Source of the DNA: Leadbettera azotonutricia ZAS-9
GTDB taxonomy: Bacteria > Spirochaetota > Spirochaetia > Treponematales > Breznakiellaceae
Direction of reading: 5' to 3'
Length of the DNA: 64,000 bases
Assembly: GCF_000214355.1 (NCBI RefSeq)
Contig: NC_015577.1
Span: 1,564,596-1,628,595, forward strand
Position 1 is the first letter of the stretch. Each line of letters opens with the position of its first letter. This document shows positions 41,428 through 49,255 of this stretch, piece after piece. The translations under genes were made by a program, and so were the position numbers. A model generated the notes under the pieces. It was not told the origin of the DNA. It saw only the letters and a list, made by a program, of their open reading frames with translations, and did no database searches.

Positions 41428-41730
41428 TTATTGAGCCTGCTCCCTCAATATCCCCAGTATCTTCTGAAATGCCGAATCCTGCTTCTTAAGCTCTCTGGAA
41501 CCCCGGGTAATCTTGCAGAGCGAGAGCCCCAGGGTCTTGGCAATTTCCCGCTGGGGGATTTTTTTGTCCAGGGCCTTAACCAGGGCCCAGCGGGCAGCTA
41601 TGTCAGCAGCTTCGGCGGGGGTGAGCAGGCAGCGGAGGAAGTCTTTAATGAGGGCAGGGTCTCCGGTTTTAGCCAGGGTCGAAGCCAGTTCAGTGAGGTT
41701 CTCTTCTACTGCAGGATCGTCAACGCGCAT
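41428..41730 (-). CDS. TrpR-like helix-turn-helix repressor
   Basis: A 100-residue all-helical protein of the Trp repressor superfamily (TrpR/YerC type). The segment LIKDFLRCLLTPAEAADIAARWALVKAL matches the dimerisation helices, and IPQREIAKTLGLSLCKITRGSRELK forms the HTH. TrpR represses tryptophan operons when bound to Trp; YerC relatives regulate other genes. No trp genes are in the window. It starts one base after the upstream HAD phosphatase stop, so the two are co-transcribed. Confidence 0.88.
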   Translation of the reverse strand: MRVDDPAVEENLTELASTLAKTGDPALIKDFLRCLLTPAEAADIAARWALVKALDKKIPQREIAKTLGLSLCKITRGSRELKKQDSAFQKILGILREQAQ

Positions 41731-41731
41731 T

Positions 41732-42382
41732 CTATAATAATGCCAGGAGTTCTTCAGGTTTGTCTATAATGCGCAGGGCGCCTGAGCTTTCAAGAACCTT
41801 CCGGGGCCGGTAGCCCCAGGTAACGCCTACCGCAAAACATTCCGAAGCCTTGGCGGTTTCAATATCCACTTCAGAATCCCCTGCCATGATAACATCCCGG
41901 GTTGTAAGGCCAAGCTCGACAAGTATTTCCCAGGTGCAGGCAGGATCGGGCTTGCGGGGCTTCCCCGTGATGTCTCCATAGATCGCATCGAAGGAGGAGG
42001 GAGGGAAGAGGCCGCCTATGACGAGACGCGCTATGGGATCGGGCTTGTTGGTGAGGACTGCGAGCTTGAGTTTTCTGCTTTTTAATTCGGAGACAAGGCT
42101 GAGTATGCCGGGATAGGGCTTGGTGTATATAAGGGGGGATTGAGCGTAAAAAGCGACTGCGTCGGCTGCCACCTGGGCCGAGAGTTCATCGCTGCGGACA
42201 TCCTCCGGGAGGCAGAGGAAGGCAAGACGTTTGATGCCCCAGCCCACTTTATCGGTGTAAGCTTCCTCAGGAAGGGCGGGGTAGCCTTTCCCCTTGAGGG
42301 CTTTGTTCATGGATGCGGAAATATCGCCAAGGGTGTCTACCAAGGTTCCATCGCAGTCAAAAATAATCCCTTTATATTTCAT
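41732..42382 (-). CDS. gph: HAD phosphatase, phosphoglycolate phosphatase-like
   Basis: The start is taken at ATG 42382 (MKYKGIIFDCDGTLVD). A longer open frame reaches into the divergent MATE gene and is not credible. The 216-residue protein has HAD motif I D9-C-D11, motif II LAVLTNKP, the Lys in GKPRKPDP, and motif IV MAGDSEVDIETAKAS, with a helical C1 cap. This is typical of phosphoglycolate phosphatase (Gph), which removes 2-phosphoglycolate from DNA repair or oxygenase reactions; beta-phosphoglucomutase and PpaX are alternatives. A promoter ending 4 nt before ATG suggests a leaderless mRNA. Confidence 0.87.
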   Translation of the reverse strand: MKYKGIIFDCDGTLVDTLGDISASMNKALKGKGYPALPEEAYTDKVGWGIKRLAFLCLPEDVRSDELSAQVAADAVAFYAQSPLIYTKPYPGILSLVSELKSRKLKLAVLTNKPDPIARLVIGGLFPPSSFDAIYGDITGKPRKPDPACTWEILVELGLTTRDVIMAGDSEVDIETAKASECFAVGVTWGYRPRKVLESSGALRIIDKPEELLALL

Positions 42383-42386
42383 AATC

Positions 42387-42416
42387 ATTATGCTTGCATA
42401 AATAGCAGATTTTGAA
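42387..42416 (-). promoter_or_regulatory. Leaderless-type promoter of the gph-like gene
   Basis: Minus-strand TTCAAA (42416-42411) and CATAAT (42392-42387), spacer 18. ATG follows after 4 nt with no Shine-Dalgarno. It overlaps the opposing MATE promoter, so the two may compete. Confidence 0.4.
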
Positions 42417-42422
42417 TATAGT
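42394..42422 (+). promoter_or_regulatory. Promoter of the MATE exporter gene
   Basis: TTGCAT (42394-42399) and TATAGT (42417-42422), spacer 17. ATG lies 12 nt downstream with no ribosome-binding site, so the leader would be about 5-6 nt. Confidence 0.5.
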
Positions 42423-42434
42423 GATTTATCAATA

Positions 42435-43802
42435 ATGACTAAAAATCTGACAGTAGGGAATCCCGCCCTTCTTATACTTTCTTTTACCTTCCCATTGCTC
42501 ATAGGAAATTTGTTTCAGCAGTTTTATAATATGGCTGACGCTTTTATAGTGGGCCGCACTATAGGGGTCGAAGCTCTGGCTGCGGTGGGCTGCACCGGAA
42601 GCTTTATGTTCCTTATTCTGGGCTTCCTCATGAATTTCACCATGGGGACTTCCATAATCACTTCACAGCGTTTCGGCGCAAACAATATGCAGGGTGTGCG
42701 CCGCAGCTTTGGTTCAAGCATAGTCCTGGGCCTCATAGTGGTAGTTGTTTTGATGATAGTAAGCATACTTACAGTACGGCCCCTCCTGCGCCTGCTTTCA
42801 ACTCCGCCCGAGATCATGGAAGCCGCCTACAGTTATATCATTGTCATACTTTGGGGCATGCCTGCGTCCCTGCTTTTCAACATCTGCTCAAATTCCATGA
42901 GGGCGGTGGGGGACAGCGTTACGCCCCTCATTTTTCTCGTCATTGCCTGCATCATCAATATCATTTTTGATTATGTTTTTATCCTGGTCTTTCACATGGG
43001 GGTTGAAGGCGCAGCTTATGCGACCATCATTGCCCAGCTTGTTTCAGGGCTTCTCTGTATCCCGGTGATAGTGCAAAAAATGCCCATACTCAGGATAGCC
43101 CGTACTGATCTTCGCTTAAACCGCAAAGAAGCCTGGGAGCATGTACGGGTGGGTTTTCCCATGGGCTTTCAGATGAGCATTATCGCCATTGGAGCTGTGA
43201 CGGTTACGTATGCGCTTAACCGTCTGGGAGCTTTGGCAATGGCGGCTTTTACTGCTTCACAAAAGATAGACATGCTCTGCAGTATGCCCCTCATGTCATT
43301 CGGCACTGCCATGACGACCTATTCGGCCCAGAATTACGGCGCCAGAAAGATAGATCGTATTAAAACAGGGCTGATACAATGCGCCATTATAACCTGTTCT
43401 TTCAGTGTCTTTATGGGTCTCCTGTATTTTTTCTTCGGGCGTTTTTTCTCTGCCCTCTTTTTGGGCGCCGAGAAGGAAGCGGTCGAGCTTTCTTACACCT
43501 ACCTCAAAATTAATGGTCTTTTCTATATTATGCTGGCATGGCTCTTCATATCCCGTCAATGCCTCCAGGGTCTTGGAAGAAGCGTAGTTACTACCGCTGC
43601 GGGGATCATGGAATTGGTAATGAGAATTTTTGCCGCCATTACCCTTTCTTTCTTTTTCGGTTTTACCGGAATCTGTTTTGCAAGCCCCCTTGCATGGCTG
43701 GGCGCCTGTATACCTCTTACCATTTCACTGGTTCTGGTGTTTAAGAAGCTTGACCGGCAGTCCCTGGCGGAAAAGAAAGCCAATTTGTATGTCCCTATCT
43801 AG
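42435..43802 (+). CDS. MATE family multidrug/Na+ efflux transporter
   Basis: A 455-residue inner-membrane protein with about 12 transmembrane helices in two similar halves, as expected for MATE (NorM/DinF) exporters. Recognisable elements are PLLIGNLFQQFYNMADAFIVGR near the N-terminus and the matching second-half segment PMGFQMSIIAIGAVTVTYALNRLG. It would export cationic drugs or metabolites in exchange for Na+ or H+. The promoter overlaps that of the divergent phosphatase gene. Its stop overlaps the convergent methyltransferase gene by 4 nt. Confidence 0.93.
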   Translation: MTKNLTVGNPALLILSFTFPLLIGNLFQQFYNMADAFIVGRTIGVEALAAVGCTGSFMFLILGFLMNFTMGTSIITSQRFGANNMQGVRRSFGSSIVLGLIVVVVLMIVSILTVRPLLRLLSTPPEIMEAAYSYIIVILWGMPASLLFNICSNSMRAVGDSVTPLIFLVIACIINIIFDYVFILVFHMGVEGAAYATIIAQLVSGLLCIPVIVQKMPILRIARTDLRLNRKEAWEHVRVGFPMGFQMSIIAIGAVTVTYALNRLGALAMAAFTASQKIDMLCSMPLMSFGTAMTTYSAQNYGARKIDRIKTGLIQCAIITCSFSVFMGLLYFFFGRFFSALFLGAEKEAVELSYTYLKINGLFYIMLAWLFISRQCLQGLGRSVVTTAAGIMELVMRIFAAITLSFFFGFTGICFASPLAWLGACIPLTISLVLVFKKLDRQSLAEKKANLYVPI

Positions 43803-44653
43803 CGCGAAGCCTTTATCAGCATTACGTCCCCAAAGCCAAAACGTTTCGCGACTTTATCAGCGATACGCTTGATTGGCCTAGGCGCTGTCCCTGCTGCAAG
43901 GCCCCCCCAGGTTTTTACTTTTTCTATTGTAAACCCATTGAGTTTAAGCAATTCAGTTAAAGTCTTTACAGAAAAAAGATAGAGATGATCAAAGATGGCG
44001 GATCTCCACCGGCCGGAGAAAATTTTTGCCTGGAAGCCCGAAATATTGGGCGTAGTAACAATAAAGCAGCCTCCGGGTTTTAAAATGCGGCCTGCCTCCT
44101 TTACCAACGCGCCGGGATCGTTTAAGTGCTCAATTACATGGGAGGCCAAAACAGCATCAAAGCTGGCCGGGGCAAAACGGGCGTCTTCCAGGGCCAGGCT
44201 CCGCACATCAAGGGATCGTTCCCTGCGTGCATAGGCGGCTTCTTCTTCGCAGATTTCTACTCCTGCAGTATCCCAGCCGCGTTTTTTTAATTCAGCAAGC
44301 AGGGTGCCTGTAGCACAGCCTATGTCCAACACCCTGCCGGCTTTAAGCTCCCAAAAGCCTGCGTCATTAAGGGCCAAAAGCTGAAGTTCCAGAAAGGGTT
44401 TTTCATTTTCCAGTTCGTATGCAAGGTAATCTGCCCCATGGCCTGTGCCATAACGAAGGCTTACTTCTTCTGCCAGGGGCTGGGGGTTCATCTGGACAAG
44501 ACCGCACCTTGTGCAGCGCACATAGGAAAAACCTTCGCATTGTAAATAAGGTTTGAACGAGAGGCCCCCGCAAATTGCGCAGGGTATAAGGCGGCTTTCT
44601 TCTCGGGCAACCGGGGTGGACCAGGTTTTAACAGCCTTTTTTGCCGCTTTCAC
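43799..44653 (-). CDS. SAM-dependent methyltransferase with N-terminal zinc ribbon
   Basis: A 284-residue protein. Residues about 22-50 hold CAICGG and CTRCGLVQMNP, a Cys4 zinc-binding module seen in sugar-3-C-methyltransferase-like and related enzymes. A class I Rossmann methyltransferase follows: motif I VLDIGCATGTLLAEL, acidic loop VEICEE, and the post-I region SFDAVLASHVIEHLNDPGALVKEAGRILKPGG. Likely substrates are small molecules or sugar nucleotides. It begins with GTG directly after the stop of the upstream M23-like gene, so these are co-transcribed although functionally unrelated at first sight. Confidence 0.88.
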   Translation of the reverse strand: MKAAKKAVKTWSTPVAREESRLIPCAICGGLSFKPYLQCEGFSYVRCTRCGLVQMNPQPLAEEVSLRYGTGHGADYLAYELENEKPFLELQLLALNDAGFWELKAGRVLDIGCATGTLLAELKKRGWDTAGVEICEEEAAYARRERSLDVRSLALEDARFAPASFDAVLASHVIEHLNDPGALVKEAGRILKPGGCFIVTTPNISGFQAKIFSGRWRSAIFDHLYLFSVKTLTELLKLNGFTIEKVKTWGGLAAGTAPRPIKRIADKVAKRFGFGDVMLIKASR

Positions 44654-45538
44654 CTATTCGACCTGGAGCCTGAAAACCGCATTCCTTGAATTGCCCGCTA
44701 TGTCCTGGGCAATTACTTCCAGGGTTGCCTGCCCCCGGGTAAAGCGTATTTCCCCTACTTCATAGGCAGGGTAGGGCGCATACACCTGCTTTACCGGAAT
44801 GAGGCCGTTACGGTAGACCATGAGGACGCCATCGCGGGCAGAGTAGGTTTCAAAATTGAGGGCCCCGGTTTCAATGCCATTTACGGAACACACGATTTTG
44901 AACGGCGCCAAAGGACTTTCCCTTGCTTCGAGCATGGTGTCGGTGGCTTCTACAGAAATAAGATAGCGGCCCTGGCTTATGGTTTTGGTCTGGGAAGGAT
45001 CGATGAGCTTGCCATCAGAATCTTTCAGCCTTACTGAAAGTATCAGGGGCTGCCTTGTATCGCTTAAGGGATTTATGATCATGGACGGATTAATCCATCG
45101 CCTTTCCTTGCGGTCAAAGAGGAAAAAGTAAAAGCCTTTGCTGCCGGACCATCCAGAGATTCCGGATCTGCCGAGGGAAGCTGTTTTCCCCGCGCTGGCT
45201 GTCACCGGCATGGGGGCTTCTTCGTCCAGCCTGCTATAAACGCTAATGATACCGTCGCCGTGATCCAGGGCGAGCCATGATCCAAGAGGCGAGGGGAGGC
45301 GGGAAGCATGGTCTCCTTTTTTATGCTGATAGAGGAGTTCGCCGTTTTCGGCTGCCTTTACCGTGTCTTCAGTTTCAAAAGATGTCCCCAGGAGGGGGCT
45401 TCCATTGTCATTCGACCCGAAGTTGTTCCTCATTGTCCCTGCGTCCAGGGGCCAGTCCATGGCGCGCAGCAATACTGCGGAATTAACAGCAATACTACCA
45501 ATTAACACTAAAAGTATTTTTTTGATTCCGGTTTTCAT
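44654..45538 (-). CDS. Exported protein with degenerate LytM/M23 domain
   Basis: The start is taken at ATG 45538 (MKTGIKKILLVLIGS), since the longer frame lies inside the preceding gene. The 294-residue protein has a signal peptide. It then resembles a LytM/M23 fold (FGSNDNGSPLLG ... TVKAAENGELL ... GSWLALDHGDGIISVYSRL), but the first zinc His-Asp region is replaced (GTSFET) and the HxH motif reads YSRL, so peptidase activity is unlikely. Degenerate LytM proteins often activate amidases or act structurally. The C-terminal half is beta-sandwich-like (ISVEATDTMLE ... LEVIAQDIAGNSRNAV). Operon with the propeller protein upstream and the methyltransferase downstream. Confidence 0.7.
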   Translation of the reverse strand: MKTGIKKILLVLIGSIAVNSAVLLRAMDWPLDAGTMRNNFGSNDNGSPLLGTSFETEDTVKAAENGELLYQHKKGDHASRLPSPLGSWLALDHGDGIISVYSRLDEEAPMPVTASAGKTASLGRSGISGWSGSKGFYFFLFDRKERRWINPSMIINPLSDTRQPLILSVRLKDSDGKLIDPSQTKTISQGRYLISVEATDTMLEARESPLAPFKIVCSVNGIETGALNFETYSARDGVLMVYRNGLIPVKQVYAPYPAYEVGEIRFTRGQATLEVIAQDIAGNSRNAVFRLQVE

Positions 45539-45539
45539 T

Positions 45540-46625
45540 CTATTTCTTCCCCAATTCAAAGGATGCAAGGCTCATGTCCCCGCCCACATAGATCTTTGAA
45601 CCTCTCCTTCCCAGGAAGGCAGCCTTGCTTTTAAAAGGCGCTTCCATAATGATGGTCCCGGGGAACCTGATGGCTGTAAGTTTTTTTTGTACCGCTGATT
45701 GGGAAGTGACAACAAAAAGGAGACGATCCCCTCCGCTCCCGTCAATCGCCGCAATCTCTCCGTCCAGGGGGATGTTCACGCTTGATCGGGAAAGAATATC
45801 ATAAATGCCTATGCCTCCTTCCCGCTCAAAAGCCACCCGGTTGTCGGAGTCTATAAACGCCATATATACCGCACGCCTGAAACCATCGGTAAGGAATTCA
45901 TGGTAGACTACATGGTAGGTATCCCCGGACTGCTCAAGGAGGAGAAACCTCTGATCGTCAATTCCTGAGACAATCGCCAGCCTGGAAGCATCCGCAGAAA
46001 TGGCGCAGCCCAGGATCACCGAAAGCCGCGATCCTCCGGGTTCGAAGGGCAGGCATGCCTGGGTGCCGGAAGCATTGAGCAGCTCCACAGTGCCGTCGAG
46101 GGTGCCCACCAGTATAAAACCGGCTGCGGCATCTATGCAGGTGAGGGGGGCCGGGAAATCATAAGTCCAAAGTTCGTTGCCCCTTGAGTCCAGGGCAGTA
46201 ATGGAATTTTGCTCAGCCCCGATTATAAAAAGTTTTTTGTCCAGAAAGACAGGATAGCCTTTGGGGTTTTCAATCTCCAAAACCATATTGTCCTGGGGGT
46301 CCATAATTTGGAGACCTTGAGGCAGGGCATCATACTCGGCCCAGTGATCCTCCGAAAGGGAGACATAGCCCTTCCTTAAGCGGTTTATGGCAAAGCGCCC
46401 GTCATCGCCAACATAGCCGAAGCGCCCACCCAGCTCGAAAGCAAGGGGCTGCGCTGCCTCGGGGGGGCTCCCGCCCATATTCAGGGGATAGTTGGATTCG
46501 AGGGATGTAAGCCAGCGGGATACGAGTATGGTTTCGACCGGAATAGGCTGGGCCGCAGCGAACACATAGACAAAAAACACCGCTGCTGCCAGGATAAGCC
46601 AGTATTTTTTCGTTTCTTTTGCCAC
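45540..46625 (-). CDS. Membrane-anchored PQQ/WD-type beta-propeller protein
   Basis: A 361-residue protein with an N-terminal membrane anchor or signal (YWLILAAAVFFVYVFAAAQP), followed by repeated beta-propeller-like blades (LFIIGAEQNSITALDSRGNELWTYDFP, AAGFILVGTLDGTVELLNASG). The repeats resemble PQQ-like and BamB-type propellers, usually protein-interaction platforms in the periplasm. No enzyme motif is seen. The stop of this gene lies 1 nt before the M23-like gene start, so the two exported proteins are likely produced together and may form one envelope complex. Confidence 0.72.
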   Translation of the reverse strand: MAKETKKYWLILAAAVFFVYVFAAAQPIPVETILVSRWLTSLESNYPLNMGGSPPEAAQPLAFELGGRFGYVGDDGRFAINRLRKGYVSLSEDHWAEYDALPQGLQIMDPQDNMVLEIENPKGYPVFLDKKLFIIGAEQNSITALDSRGNELWTYDFPAPLTCIDAAAGFILVGTLDGTVELLNASGTQACLPFEPGGSRLSVILGCAISADASRLAIVSGIDDQRFLLLEQSGDTYHVVYHEFLTDGFRRAVYMAFIDSDNRVAFEREGGIGIYDILSRSSVNIPLDGEIAAIDGSGGDRLLFVVTSQSAVQKKLTAIRFPGTIIMEAPFKSKAAFLGRRGSKIYVGGDMSLASFELGKK

Positions 46626-46648
46626 TTATCTCCCCATTGTGGTATAAT
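46619..46648 (+). promoter_or_regulatory. Promoter of the cytidine deaminase gene
   Basis: TTGCCA (46619-46624) and TATAAT (46643-46648), spacer 18. The AGGAGG ribosome-binding site immediately follows the -10, so transcription from this promoter would start about 4 nt before ATG and exclude the site. Either the mRNA is nearly leaderless or another promoter is used. Confidence 0.5.
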
Positions 46649-46658
46649 AGGAGGAATC

Positions 46659-47069
46659 ATGGATAAAATCAATATGGATGAACTTTATGCAAAAGCCCGG
46701 GAAGTAGCGGACAGGGCCTATGCTCCTTATTCCAAATTCCGGGTCGGGGCTGCGCTTTTGGCGGATGATGGCACTGTTTTTACCGGCTGCAATGTGGAAA
46801 ACCGGTCTTATGGCCTTACCATATGCGCCGAGCGCACAGCGCTAACCAAAGCAGTGAGCGAAGGCCGCCGATCTTTCAAAGCCCTGGCCATAGCCACCCC
46901 GGACTCGGACTACCCTGTTGGGCCTTGCGGGGCTTGCCGCCAGGTTTTAAGCGAATTTATGGAACCCCAGGCGCCGGTACGTTTTGGGGGCAATACTCCC
47001 GAGCGGGTAGATACCACCATTGGCGGCCTCCTTCCCTATGATTCCCTTTACGAATTGGGGAAGACATAG
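46659..47069 (+). CDS. cdd: Cytidine deaminase
   Basis: Deaminates cytidine and deoxycytidine to uridine and deoxyuridine in pyrimidine salvage. The 136-residue homotetrameric type is recognisable by YAPYSKFRVGAAL, the zinc site C56-A-E58 (ICAERTAL), where Glu is the proton shuttle, and PCGACRQ with C90 and C93. Length is standard. AGGAGG lies 6 nt before ATG, fused to a TATAAT -10 hexamer. It stands alone between the divergent propeller gene and the EIIA-type gene, which has its own promoter. Confidence 0.95.
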   Translation: MDKINMDELYAKAREVADRAYAPYSKFRVGAALLADDGTVFTGCNVENRSYGLTICAERTALTKAVSEGRRSFKALAIATPDSDYPVGPCGACRQVLSEFMEPQAPVRFGGNTPERVDTTIGGLLPYDSLYELGKT

Positions 47070-47087
47070 GTAAAAGCTTAGAATTGA

Positions 47088-47120
47088 TTGACATTTAGTA
47101 CGGTATAGTACTATACTAAA
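47088..47120 (+). promoter_or_regulatory. Promoter with palindromic operator of the HTH-EIIA gene
   Basis: TTGACA (47088-47093) and TATACT (47112-47117), spacer 18; the ATG at 47124 follows 6 nt after the -10 with no Shine-Dalgarno. A perfect 12-bp palindrome TATAGTACTATA (47104-47115) and the outer arms TTTAGTA (47094-47100) / TACTAAA (47114-47120) overlap the spacer and -10. This position would let a bound dimer block RNA polymerase; autoregulation by the encoded HTH is plausible. Confidence 0.55.
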
Positions 47121-47123
47121 CCA

Positions 47124-47777
47124 ATGATTGATGATGATATCCTAACTATAGAAGAAGTCGCAAAATATCTGCGGGTTTCGGAAAGGACTGTCTATGATTG
47201 GGCTCAAAAGGGTGAAATTCCCTCAGGCAAAATCGGCACAGTCTGGCGTTTCAAAAAATCTGAAATTGAAAAATGGGTGAACGACAGGCTTTCGGCCAAC
47301 AAGCTCCTCCCCCAGTCAGGTTCAGTGCACCTCGAAACCATCATCTCCCCTGACCGCGTACTCTTCCTCAATCATTCTTCCAAGCGGGATGCCCTCATGG
47401 CCCTGGCCGACAATATCGCCACTGCCCCCCAGGTAAAAAATCATCAGGAACTGATCCAGGAAATCCTCAAGCGTGACGAGCTTATGAGCACTGCCATAGG
47501 CAGGGGCATTGCCATACCCCATGTTCGGCTCTCGTCGGTGACGGACCTGGTGGTTTCGGTGGGGATAAGCCAAACCAATATCATAGACTTTCAGGCCCTG
47601 GACGACGAACCAGTGCGCATTCTCATAATGATAGCCGCCGCCTATAACCAGCATGCGTACTATCTCCAGACCCTTTCATTCTTCAGCGCCAGGCTAAAAA
47701 ACCGGGAGCTCCGCGCTTCCCTTTTGGCTGCCAAGACTTCCGGCGAGGTTTACGCCCTACTTGTCTCGGCGGAATGA
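47124..47777 (+). CDS. Excisionase-type HTH fused to PTS EIIA (PtsN-like) domain
   Basis: A 217-residue fusion. Residues 1-60 are a MerR/excisionase HTH_17 domain (LTIEEVAKYLRVSERTVYDWAQKGEIP, then GTVWRFKKSEIEKWV). Residues about 70-215 form a PTS EIIA type-2 domain with the phosphorylatable His H133 in GIAIPHVRL. The domain is of the nitrogen-PTS (PtsN) kind, regulatory rather than sugar transporting. The fusion suggests that phosphorylation by HPr or NPr controls DNA binding. The gene has its own promoter overlapping a palindrome and no ribosome-binding site. Confidence 0.88.
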   Translation: MIDDDILTIEEVAKYLRVSERTVYDWAQKGEIPSGKIGTVWRFKKSEIEKWVNDRLSANKLLPQSGSVHLETIISPDRVLFLNHSSKRDALMALADNIATAPQVKNHQELIQEILKRDELMSTAIGRGIAIPHVRLSSVTDLVVSVGISQTNIIDFQALDDEPVRILIMIAAAYNQHAYYLQTLSFFSARLKNRELRASLLAAKTSGEVYALLVSAE

Positions 47778-47790
47778 ATCTTTCCGCAGC

Positions 47791-48975
47791 CTAATCCAGC
47801 GGTATCCCTATCCAGCCCTCTACAGCGCTCATCTTTTCGCCTATAAGACCTATGGAAACCTTGGCGGTGGTTTCAGCCACGAGCCATTGCTTTTTATCTA
47901 CGGTAAAATGAGCCCCCGGGCCGGGCAAATCAGCAAGCCCCATGGCGTGGCTATATTCTTTTGATACCATAATGCCCGCAGGCACATTGGCCTGGTTCAT
48001 GATGAGGGCCCACAGCATGGCCCTGGAGTCGCAGTCCCCCCTGCCTTCGAGACAGGCGCTCACAAGGTTCACAAAATCGGAACCCATTAAGTCCCGCTCA
48101 TACTTGAAATTCTGCACCCATTGCAAAAGCTGGCCCCCCAGGTCGCGGTTTTCCCTGGAGGGGACATTCACCTTCCTCTCGATGATAAAGGCCGCATCCG
48201 CGAGCCTGTCATAGGAATCCCGGTAAACAGCCCTGTAAAAGCGGGTCCACGCCTCTTTCCATTGCGCTCCGCTGGCATAACGCTTGAGTACATTGAATTC
48301 CCTGTCCACCAGGGCCTGGGCTGCTTCTTTGTCTTCCTCATAAAACCAGGCTTCCGCATCCAATCCCGTTATCTTCATAAGCTTCCGTGTTTCCCTGGGG
48401 TAGCTGAATTCCGAAATTGGGCCGGGATAGCGGGTATCCCCATCTTCAGGGGCAATTGAATCCAGGGCTGAAAGATGAAGAGCCTGGATTTCTGTTTTAT
48501 TCGCGGGCCCGTAAGCCAGGGCCAGGAGCAGAGGTTTTCGGGCAGACGCGCCTCCCTGGGCGCTGCCCGTCTGCGGTAGTTCCACGCAGAACCCCCAGCC
48601 GCTCATTGCCTGGGGCTTGGCCCCGTTAAGGGAAAAAGCAAGCTCTATAATAGCCGCCTGTTTATGGCGGTACTCAAAGCTGCTGATTTCTCCCGAGCTT
48701 CCCAGCCTGCGCTGTACATCCTTTGCCAATGCTTCTACCGAAGCATACTGATCTTTTCCTGTTGAAGGTGCATAAATCGAAAGATCAAAACCCGCGCCAT
48801 CCTTGGTGGTAAAGGAAAAACTGTTCTTGCCGTCACCGTCGGTGAATTCATAATCCTCGGGCAGATCAATGGAAAAGCCCCAGGCAGGCGAATAAAGGGG
48901 AGAGGCAAAACCTCTGGGGAGCATGAATAGCAAGAGGGCTGGAATAATGACCAGGAGGGAAAATATTCGTTTCAT
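47791..48975 (-). CDS. Exported transglutaminase-like protein
   Basis: The start is taken at ATG 48975 (MKRIFSLLVIIP), giving a signal peptide; no Shine-Dalgarno is evident. The 394-residue protein has a beta-rich N-terminal domain and a transglutaminase/papain-like core near the C-terminus. Candidate catalytic residues are Cys in GRGDCDSRAMLWAL and His in EYSHAMGLAD, followed by a W-L-V-AETT segment that may contribute the third residue. Bacterial transglutaminase-like proteins are often cysteine proteases or scaffolds; the substrate is unknown. It is convergent with the HTH-EIIA gene, 13 nt apart. Confidence 0.75.
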   Translation of the reverse strand: MKRIFSLLVIIPALLLFMLPRGFASPLYSPAWGFSIDLPEDYEFTDGDGKNSFSFTTKDGAGFDLSIYAPSTGKDQYASVEALAKDVQRRLGSSGEISSFEYRHKQAAIIELAFSLNGAKPQAMSGWGFCVELPQTGSAQGGASARKPLLLALAYGPANKTEIQALHLSALDSIAPEDGDTRYPGPISEFSYPRETRKLMKITGLDAEAWFYEEDKEAAQALVDREFNVLKRYASGAQWKEAWTRFYRAVYRDSYDRLADAAFIIERKVNVPSRENRDLGGQLLQWVQNFKYERDLMGSDFVNLVSACLEGRGDCDSRAMLWALIMNQANVPAGIMVSKEYSHAMGLADLPGPGAHFTVDKKQWLVAETTAKVSIGLIGEKMSAVEGWIGIPLD

Positions 48976-49059
48976 GATATGATTATCGTCAATAATGGCC
49001 CTTTGGGAAGGCTGGACAGCCATTTCTTAGGGAAGTATACTGTATCTAACGGTAGATTT

Positions 49060-49230
49060 ATGGACAATTTAAACGGAATAAACGAAAGCAGGAAAACCGC
49101 ACGGATCGCAGGATTATGGTATCTTGTTTTGGCTATCCCTTCCGCATTCAGCTGGATGTATATTACTAAAATATTTATACCGGGAGATGCAGTTTTAACG
49201 GTTCAAAATATCCTTGCAATTATACGCTGA
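49060..49230 (+). pseudogene. Truncated DUF4386-like membrane protein
   Basis: A 56-residue frame (MDNLNGINESRKTARIAGLWYLVLAIPSA...) reproduces the first transmembrane helix and following GDAVLTVQNI segment of DUF4386 family proteins, then hits a stop. Full-length members have over 200 residues and several helices. The next gene starts 25 nt later, so the remainder has been deleted rather than frameshifted. It is a remnant, unless the short peptide has a new role. Confidence 0.5.
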
Positions 49231-49255
49231 CTGGACAGATTGACAAGGAACACTT

